Assembly: GCA_964508715.1 (NCBI GenBank) | Contig: CAZDUX010000026.1 | Location: 1-34,651 of the forward strand | From: JAKALX01 sp964508715 | GTDB lineage: Bacteria > Chloroflexota > Dehalococcoidia > Tepidiformales > Tepidiformaceae | Direction: 5' to 3' | Length of the DNA: 34,651 nucleotides | Part shown: piece after piece, positions 29,473-34,651 of the stretch | How the letters are laid out: the number at the start of each line of letters is the position of its first letter | How positions within the stretch are numbered: position 1 is the stretch's first letter | The notes under the pieces: generated by a model | Told to the model about the DNA's origin: nothing | What the model saw: the letters and a program-made list of their open reading frames with translations, nothing else | The model's database searches: none | Translations under genes and position numbers: made by a program

Positions 29473-30957
29473 ATGGCCCACCCCCCACGCGTCCTGATGA
29501 TCGGCCTCGATGCCCTCGATTATCGCCTCCTTGCGAAGCTCTGCAGCGCTGGACGCCTCCCCAATCTCGATGCCTTCACCGCCTCCGCACACTCCGTCGA
29601 TGTCACCTCCGACGGCGCCATCCTCCACGGCTCTGTCTGGCCCACCTTCGCCAGCGGCGCCGGCCCTGGTTCCCATGGCATCTACTTCTGGACCCAGTGG
29701 CTCGTCGAGGAGATGCGCCACGTCCGCAACAATCACCCCGCCTTCGCTTACGAACCGTGGTGGAACCACGCCCTCGACTCGGGCCTCGATGTCACCGTTG
29801 TCGATGTCCCCTACGTGCCGGCAATCAGCCACCCGCACCTTCGCCAGTACATCGGCTGGGGTCTGCACGACGAGATCGTCCCCATCCGCACACCCGCGTC
29901 ATTCGCCGCCGAGGTCGAACATCGTTTCGGGAAGCACCCGCTCGAATTCGATACCCTCGAGCCGCAAACCCCCCACGACAAGCTCGTGATGGCGCGCGAC
30001 ATGCGCCGCGGCGTCCACCTCCGCGCCAGGCTCATTCGCTGGCTCCTCCAGGAAGGCCGTTCAAACCTCATCGTCACGGCCTTCAGCGAACTCCACAAAG
30101 CCGGGCACTACCTCGCCGCACCGCAACGGCTCAGCTCTCGATACACCAACATCGATGCACTTGCCGCCATCCTCCAACCATTCGATGCGGCCCTTCCGTC
30201 CATCCTTGCCGCCGCCGGTCCCTCCACCTCGGTCATCCTCTTCGCCCTCCACGGCATGAGTGAGCAGGCCGACTACTCCGACTTTGGCCAGCAACTTGCC
30301 GACCTCGTCAACGGGCACGAACCCGCCGACCAGGCCGCCAACCCCGACCTCCTCCGCCGCATCCGCGACATCCTCCCCGACTCTCTCCACCGCGCCGTGT
30401 GGAAACGCCTCCCCGCATCGGTCCGCGCCGCCCGCCAGGGACAACTCGCCGTCGGCAACGCGGACTTCGCCCACGATGCCATCTTCACCATTACCCACGA
30501 CGGTCACGCCGCCTTCCGGATCAACGAAAAGGGCCGCGAACGCGATGGGATTGTCCCGCCCGCGAATAGCGGCGACATCCTCCAGAAGCTCTGGGGCCTC
30601 GCCAGTGCCATGCGCGCCGAGGACGGCCGCAACGCCTTCACCGAGATCTACCGCCCACAGGCAATGCACCCCGGCCCTCGCGCTCACCGCCTCCCCGACG
30701 CCATGCTCATCGCCAATAGCGAAGTACGCCGCACCAACCGACTCGAAACACCCGATGGCCGCGTGCTCTTTTCCAGCCGGCCCGAGGCACGCAACGGCAT
30801 CCACACCAACCGCGGCTTCTGCTTCTACCGCGCCGCGGAGGGTGGCCCCGCAGCCGTCCAGGGCGACATGGATAACCGCGATTTCGGACCGACGGCCCTC
30901 GCACTCCTCGGGCTTCCCGTCCCCGCCTCGCTGCGCGGCAGGAGCATCCTCGCGTGA
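29473..30957 (+). CDS. Alkaline-phosphatase-superfamily enzyme (type I phosphodiesterase/nucleotide pyrophosphatase-like)
   Basis: The 494-aa protein begins RVLMIGLDALDYRLL, with first metal ligand Asp13. It has the nucleophile-type loop HGSVWPTFASGAGPGSHGIYFW (residues 52-73, Thr58 as likely nucleophile). Later motifs are FSELHKAGHYL, FALHGMSEQADYSDFG, HAAFRINEKGRERDGIV and the C-terminal DNRDFGPTALALLGLPVPASLRGRSIL. Where most relatives have Ser-Asp-His-Gly, this one has Ala-Leu-His-Gly, so one metal Asp is missing. Expected chemistry is hydrolysis or transfer of a phospho-group on a glycan or lipid-linked substrate. No signal peptide or membrane segment is seen, so it appears cytoplasmic. 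It starts 5 bases after the GT4 gene. Confidence 0.85.
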   Translation: MAHPPRVLMIGLDALDYRLLAKLCSAGRLPNLDAFTASAHSVDVTSDGAILHGSVWPTFASGAGPGSHGIYFWTQWLVEEMRHVRNNHPAFAYEPWWNHALDSGLDVTVVDVPYVPAISHPHLRQYIGWGLHDEIVPIRTPASFAAEVEHRFGKHPLEFDTLEPQTPHDKLVMARDMRRGVHLRARLIRWLLQEGRSNLIVTAFSELHKAGHYLAAPQRLSSRYTNIDALAAILQPFDAALPSILAAAGPSTSVILFALHGMSEQADYSDFGQQLADLVNGHEPADQAANPDLLRRIRDILPDSLHRAVWKRLPASVRAARQGQLAVGNADFAHDAIFTITHDGHAAFRINEKGRERDGIVPPANSGDILQKLWGLASAMRAEDGRNAFTEIYRPQAMHPGPRAHRLPDAMLIANSEVRRTNRLETPDGRVLFSSRPEARNGIHTNRGFCFYRAAEGGPAAVQGDMDNRDFGPTALALLGLPVPASLRGRSILA

Positions 30958-31874
30958 GCGACACGCTGCTCGGTATCGTCGGAGCCGGCCGGGCATTCGA
31001 GCGGCTCTACGCCCCCGCTCTCAGCGGCCTCGCGGGCGTCCGCGTCGCCGCCATCGCCGACCCTCGCCCCGCCAACTCCGGTGTCGCCCGCTTCGCTTCT
31101 CTCGAAGAGATGCTCGCCGAGTGCCAGCTCAGCGCCGTCGTCGTGCTCTCACCTCCGGCTCTTCACGCCGGGCACGTGCTCACCGCCATCAACCATGGCT
31201 CGCCCGTGCTCGTCGAGAAGCCACCCGCTCTCCATGCCGGCGAAGTCGAATCGTGGGCCGCCGCAGGTGGCGCCGAGCTCGTTACGCCCGCCTTCTCTCG
31301 CCGCACGTGGCTTCGCTACCGCGGCCTCCGCCGCCGCCTCGGCGAGGGCGAAACCGGCCGCATCATCATCCACACCAACCCCGCCGCCTGGGGTGCACTC
31401 GGCGGTGGCGAGGCAGAAGCCATCGAGGACCTCCTTCCCCACTGCCTCGACCTTGCCCGCTGGATCAGCGGCAAGGAGTTCCGCTCGGTTTCCGCACACC
31501 CGGTCGAGGGCGGAGTCGCAGGCGAACTCTGTCTCGATGGAGGCCGCACCGTCACCTTCGAAGCAGCCCACGCCGCGCGCTACCGGGAGCACCTCGCCAT
31601 CGATGGCATCGAGCATAGCGAGCGCCCTCGCAAGCCCCTCGCCGCAACCATCGACCGGCTCCGCGGGCGGCCAGCGCAGGAGGTCGAAGGGACGCGGCGC
31701 ACCCTCGAGTCGTGGCTGCGCCGCCTCAACGGCCTGCCCACCGTCGCCCTCCCAACCATCGCCGACGCCTGGGCCTGCGCCGCCGCAATGGATGCCTGCC
31801 GCACCTCGCTCGAACGTGCGGGAGCACCCGTCGGCCTCCCGCCATTGCCCCCCGGGGTCGCGCCTCATGCCTGA
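30954..31874 (+). CDS. Gfo/Idh/MocA-family NAD(P)-dependent oxidoreductase
   Basis: The 306-aa protein has the N-terminal Rossmann fold LLGIVGAGRAFERLYAPAL (residues 5-23), VAAIADPRP, and the family hallmark VLVEKPPALHAGE (85-97, EKP). The C-terminal substrate domain has LLPHCLDLARWISG, where His in a DxxxH-like place is the likely catalytic residue. Relatives oxidise or reduce sugars and nucleotide-sugars. Length is slightly below the 330-380 aa usual for the family. GTG 30954 overlaps the preceding stop codon (GTGA), and the gene overlaps the next glycosyltransferase by eight bases. A role in making a modified sugar for the neighbouring transferases is inferred. Confidence 0.88.
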   Translation: MSDTLLGIVGAGRAFERLYAPALSGLAGVRVAAIADPRPANSGVARFASLEEMLAECQLSAVVVLSPPALHAGHVLTAINHGSPVLVEKPPALHAGEVESWAAAGGAELVTPAFSRRTWLRYRGLRRRLGEGETGRIIIHTNPAAWGALGGGEAEAIEDLLPHCLDLARWISGKEFRSVSAHPVEGGVAGELCLDGGRTVTFEAAHAARYREHLAIDGIEHSERPRKPLAATIDRLRGRPAQEVEGTRRTLESWLRRLNGLPTVALPTIADAWACAAAMDACRTSLERAGAPVGLPPLPPGVAPHA

Positions 31875-32832
31875 TCGCAGCGTCTCCGTCATCGTCCCTG
31901 TCAAGGACGACGACCGCATCTTCGCCTGCATCGAATCGCTCCTCGCCTGCCGCAGTGAGGCCGCCAGCGTCCAGCTCATCGTCGTCGACAACGCATCGAG
32001 CCCCGCCTTTCGTGACCGCCTCCGCACCCTCTCCCCGTCAGCACTCATCCTCGATGAACCGCGCCCCGGTGCGTACGCTGCCCGGAACAGGGCCCTCCAG
32101 GCTGCAACCGGCGAGATCATCGCCTTTACCGATGCTGACTGCGTTGTCCGCCCCGGTTGGATTACCGCCGCGCTCGATACCATCGCCACCGGAGTGAGCC
32201 TCGCCCAGGGGTTCTCCGGCTCGCTGACCGGTGCCTTCACCGATCGGATCATCCAGCGCCGCTACGAAGCCGCCTTCCGCCACCTCCGACCTGGCGACCC
32301 CGTCCTCGCCGACACTCGCAACCTCGCCGTCCGCCGGGTGGTCTTCGAATCCCTCCAGTTCGATGACCGCTACCATCGCAGCAGCGACACGCGATTCGGG
32401 CTGCTCGCCGAGCGTCGCGGCTACCGCATCGCCTATACCCCGGCGATGCGCGTCGACCACGCGCACGAACCCGATCTCGCCCTCTTCGCCGCCAAGCAGA
32501 TCGCACATGGCTGGGGTGCACGCCGCATGCTGCTCGACGAGCCAGGGCTCGCCTGGCACGGCGGACACCCCGGCCTCGTCGCTGCCGCCCTCACCATCAC
32601 CCGGCCCCTCCCGAACCGCGCCCTCCTCGCCCGGGCGATCGCCTGGTCAAGCATTCGCACCGCCACCCTCATCCAGCGTGCCGGCCCGAGGCTGCCATTC
32701 GGTATTTCGCTCGCCGCCTTCACCCTCACCGAGAAGGCTGCGCTCCTCGCCGGCCACCTCATGGCGGCGAGCGGCCACAACGACGAGCCACTTCCCTCCG
32801 GCTGGCTCCGGCGCGACGTGATCCGCGAATAG
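31867..32832 (+). CDS. Glycosyltransferase family 2 (GT-A fold)
   Basis: The 321-aa protein begins VSVIVPVKDDDRIFACIESLLA, has LIVVDNASSP (37-46), RPGAYAARNRALQAATGEIIAFTDADC (66-92, with the DxD metal motif TDAD at 88-91), then LADTRNLAVRRVVFE and a late helical region. A later segment, DTRFGLLAERRGYRIAYTPAMRVDHAHEP, resembles the acceptor/base motif region of GT2 enzymes. The C-terminal part carries hydrophobic stretches (LLARAIAWSSIRTATLI, GISLAAFTLTEKAALLAGHL) that may hold it at the membrane. It is the last gene of the coupled set; ATG 31867 lies within the end of the Gfo/Idh gene. Confidence 0.92.
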   Translation: MPDRSVSVIVPVKDDDRIFACIESLLACRSEAASVQLIVVDNASSPAFRDRLRTLSPSALILDEPRPGAYAARNRALQAATGEIIAFTDADCVVRPGWITAALDTIATGVSLAQGFSGSLTGAFTDRIIQRRYEAAFRHLRPGDPVLADTRNLAVRRVVFESLQFDDRYHRSSDTRFGLLAERRGYRIAYTPAMRVDHAHEPDLALFAAKQIAHGWGARRMLLDEPGLAWHGGHPGLVAAALTITRPLPNRALLARAIAWSSIRTATLIQRAGPRLPFGISLAAFTLTEKAALLAGHLMAASGHNDEPLPSGWLRRDVIRE

Positions 32833-32872
32833 CGCCCCTCCCGAACCGCCGTGCCATTCCGATAATCGAGAC

Positions 32873-33598
32873 GTGGGCAAAGCTGGATTGCTGCTCGTCG
32901 CGCTCTCACTCTTCCTGAGCGCCCGCTGCTACAACGCCGACATGGTGGGAGCACTGGGCGGCCTGCCTATCGTTGGGCCAATGGTTTCGCCGCCACCGGC
33001 TACCCCCGGCTACGTGCGCGCCATGGGCACACCCGCACCCGCCACGCTCCCCGAGGCCGACCCGGCAAAGTGGTTCACCGCCGACGCCTCCACCGCCCCC
33101 TACGATGCAACCAGGTGGTCTGTCATCCAGTCCTACCTCGCGAACGCCTCCACCCAGCCGGGCTGGGCCGAAGTCTGCAAGAAAATCTCCGGGAGTGCTG
33201 GCGCCGGCCGTTCCGATAACCCGCAACTCGGCGCCCTCGCCTGTTCCGCTGATCCCTCCGTCACACGCCTCCAGGCACTTGCTATCGATATCCTTCGCGC
33301 CCAGGCCGCCACCGCGCTCTGGATCAGCGGTGCCCCCGGCGGCTCGCCCGGGGCCATCCAGGGGGCCCAGGGCGAAATCCGCGTCTTCTGCGCTACCGAT
33401 GTCACGAGTCGCGAAGGCGCGGAGAGCCCCCTCGTTCACGCCTGCGCGAAAGCACTCGATACCGCCTACGTCGCTGGCGACGCCCGGGCCACGTTCACCG
33501 CCCTCGGCGAGGCCTACACCGCCGTCGCCACCGAAATCGCCACACGCGACCCCAAAGTCGCGCAGGAACCGGCCTACTTCGGCGCAGAGAAGAAGTAG
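32873..33598 (+). CDS. Exported protein of unknown function (241 aa)
   Basis: The product starts at GTG 32873 with a hydrophobic signal peptide (MGKAGLLLVALSLFLSARC). Cys19 follows Ala-Arg, which is an unusual lipobox, so cleavage by signal peptidase I or II is open. The mature part is Pro/Ala-rich first, then helical, with four Cys residues (VCKKI, LACSAD, VFCATD, HACAKA) that could form two disulfides. I recognise no family. GATAAT (32861-32866) lies exactly 6 bases before the GTG, and there is no Shine-Dalgarno: a leaderless gene with one of the best -10 hexamers in the window. It is independent of the glycan set upstream. Confidence 0.7.
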   Translation: MGKAGLLLVALSLFLSARCYNADMVGALGGLPIVGPMVSPPPATPGYVRAMGTPAPATLPEADPAKWFTADASTAPYDATRWSVIQSYLANASTQPGWAEVCKKISGSAGAGRSDNPQLGALACSADPSVTRLQALAIDILRAQAATALWISGAPGGSPGAIQGAQGEIRVFCATDVTSREGAESPLVHACAKALDTAYVAGDARATFTALGEAYTAVATEIATRDPKVAQEPAYFGAEKK

Positions 33599-33643
33599 GA
33601 CCATCACTCCACCATTGGCACGGGGAAGAGGAAACTACCCTCG

Positions 33644-34216
33644 ATGACGCCCCTCCCGTCCCGTCGCTCGCCTCTCCTCACCGCCACCCTCATGGCCATC
33701 GGTATCCTCATCTCCGCGTCTGCCTGCGGCCGCGGCGATGATGCGACCACTCCAACCCGGGAACCGGCACAGCCCCCCACCCAATCCTCTGCCACCACTT
33801 CGCGATCCTCCCCGGCGCCGTCACCAACCACCAGCCCTACTGCTGCCCCGGCCACCGCTGCCCCCTGCCCGGCGAACCTCATCGCCTTCGGCACTGCCCA
33901 GGCAGCCAACGGAAGCATCGCCATTAACCTCGAGTTCACGGTGCCCACAACGGGAGCACCCTGCACATATGCCGGCCCCATCAAGGTCACGATGCTCGAC
34001 TCAGGGGGCGTCCCCCTCCTCGGCATGGCCGAGAACCCGGCCACGGCAACGGTCAACGGCCCGGCCGCCGCCTTCACGTGGCGAAACTGGTGCGCCGCTC
34101 CCGGCACCTTCCGTGCGTCCGTCACCGCCGGTAATGCCACCACGCTCATCGGTATCCCCGGCCCACCCCAGTGCACCGCTCCCAGGGACAAGTCCACCGT
34201 CACCCTCGTCCCCTGA
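33644..34216 (+). CDS. Lipoprotein with DUF4232-like domain
   Basis: The 190-aa product has a lipoprotein signal peptide (LLTATLMAIGILISASAC, lipid Cys at about residue 28), a Thr/Ser/Pro-rich spacer (about 32-72), and a beta-sandwich-like domain. That domain contains CPANLIAFGTAQ, GAPCTYAGPIKVTMLDSGGVPL, FTWRNWCAAPGTFRASVTA and PPQCTAPRDKSTVTLVP. The N-W-C and four-cysteine pattern resembles DUF4232-type secreted proteins. The Shine-Dalgarno is a purine run, GGGGAAGAGGAAA, upstream of ATG 33644. The last codons lie in the first copy of a 109-bp tandem duplication (34169-34386), so a second copy of the C-terminal coding sequence with its stop is left downstream. Confidence 0.82.
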   Translation: MTPLPSRRSPLLTATLMAIGILISASACGRGDDATTPTREPAQPPTQSSATTSRSSPAPSPTTSPTAAPATAAPCPANLIAFGTAQAANGSIAINLEFTVPTTGAPCTYAGPIKVTMLDSGGVPLLGMAENPATATVNGPAAAFTWRNWCAAPGTFRASVTAGNATTLIGIPGPPQCTAPRDKSTVTLVP

Positions 34217-34386
34217 GGTCGAGCGGCATCCCCGGGGTGGCGAATCGGCAATCGAAAATCGCCAATCGGCAATCCAACAGTGCACGGCCCCCAGGGACAA
34301 GTCCACCGTCACCCTCGTCCCCTGAGGTCGAGCGGCATCCCCGGGGTGGCGAATCGGCAATCGAAAATCGCCAATCGGCAATCCAA
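34169..34386 (+). repeat. 109-bp tandem direct duplication covering a gene end
   Basis: Bases 34169-34277 and 34278-34386 are two adjacent copies of a 109-bp unit, differing only at 34177/34286 and 34180/34289. Copy 1 includes the last 15 codons and stop (34214-34216) of the lipoprotein gene; copy 2 repeats them as non-coding sequence. Each unit ends in a patterned stretch, CGAATCGGCAATCGAAAATC then GCCAATCGGCAATC, built of repeated AATCGSCAATC blocks. The complementary strand of that stretch can fold GGCGA...TCGCC with an inner TCG/CGA pairing. The unit boundaries fall at the end of this patterned stretch, consistent with slippage or unequal exchange there. Confidence 0.95.
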
Positions 34387-34479
34387 AGTGGTTCTATCGT
34401 CTGGCCACGAATCGCCCTAGACTACAACCATTCCCCATTGGTGCGCCCCCCTGCGCGCCTCGCACACGGAGTACCCAAC

Positions 34480-34651
34480 ATGGCAGAAACTGGAACCTGG
34501 GCGGTCAAGGCCGGCCTCGCTCAGATGCTCAAGGGCGGCGTCATCATGGACGTCGTCACCCCCGAACACGCAAAGATCGCCGAAGAGGCCGGCGCGTGCG
34601 CCGTCATGGCCCTCGAACGCGTCCCCTCCGACATCCGCAAGGACGGCGGCG
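34480..34651 (+). CDS. pdxS: Pyridoxal 5'-phosphate synthase subunit PdxS, N-terminal part
   Basis: The first 57 codons are in the window; the gene runs off the end. The protein starts MAETGTWAVKAGLAQMLKGG, then VIMDVVTPEHAKIAEEAGACAVMALERVPSDIRKDGG, which matches the highly conserved PdxS N-terminus. Included is the Asp of VIMDVV that binds the ribose 5-phosphate substrate. PdxS, with the glutaminase PdxT, makes vitamin B6 coenzyme PLP from ribose 5-phosphate, glyceraldehyde 3-phosphate and ammonia. GGAG (34468-34471) lies 8 bases before ATG 34480. pdxT commonly follows and may lie just outside the window. Confidence 0.97.
   Translation, partial: MAETGTWAVKAGLAQMLKGGVIMDVVTPEHAKIAEEAGACAVMALERVPSDIRKDGG

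Noticed and set aside
34220..34386. Insertion-sequence end or attachment site
   Set aside because: No transposase or integrase is present. The 109-bp unit is a simple tandem duplication that includes coding sequence of the adjacent gene.

Overview
The window is 34.65 kb of GC-rich bacterial chromosome, apparently from an uncultured or little-studied member of the Chloroflexota (Dehalococcoidia/Tepidiforma-like). That placement is an inference. It rests on the high GC, the mix of family-5 peptide-binding lipoproteins, F420-type (LLM) oxidoreductases, paired acyl-CoA dehydrogenases, lipB and pdxS, and above all on two pseudo-alpha/beta-hydrolase + class III cyclase fusion proteins of a type I associate with that phylum. 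There is no rRNA, CRISPR array or intact insertion sequence. One tRNA gene (Thr, CGT) is present.

Layout. 1-4187: end of one peptide-binding lipoprotein gene, then a second complete one (Tat lipoprotein) with its two permeases, closed by a strong terminator; no ATPase genes are present. 4303-8104: a small Arg-rich ORF, a long octamer repeat with G-quadruplex potential, a two-domain lipoprotein, an alpha/beta hydrolase, and divergently a pseudo-hydrolase/cyclase fusion. 8207-10033: a large secreted beta-strand-repeat protein. 10042-10935: a TetR regulator preceded by an unannotated 56-aa ORF, with tandem operators over the promoter. 10990-12493: a CLC-type fluoride/proton antiporter gene under a textbook-looking fluoride riboswitch. 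12517-17441: a DinB-like protein, a small zinc-ribbon protein, an orphan phage portal protein, an MFS transporter, a Cys-rich HTH protein behind a SOS-like dyad, tRNA-Thr, a VOC protein and an orphan HicB. 17542-22164: an ABC-F ATPase and two acyl-CoA dehydrogenases flanking a tiny zinc-binding protein. 22323-24917: a cupredoxin-like protein, lipB, and an E2-like protein that has lost its lipoyl lysine and catalytic His/Asp. 25082-27186: an HAD phosphatase coupled to a second pseudo-hydrolase/cyclase fusion. 27295-32832: an LLM oxidoreductase followed by a tightly overlapping glycan-type set (GT4, alkaline-phosphatase-superfamily enzyme, Gfo/Idh/MocA oxidoreductase, GT2). 32873-34386: two exported proteins, the second carrying a 109-bp tandem duplication. 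34480-end: the start of pdxS.

The most informative regulatory element is the fluoride riboswitch at 12359-12455: its promoter, aptamer, mutually exclusive Shine-Dalgarno-sequestering hairpin and regulated gene can all be read directly. The most unusual protein is the E2-like pseudoenzyme next to lipB. Two general traits of the genome are visible. Several genes have a TANNNT-type -10 hexamer 6-8 nt before the start codon and no Shine-Dalgarno sequence (leaderless transcripts). Strong stem-loops and GGGCGARA-type octamer repeats sit at gene ends.
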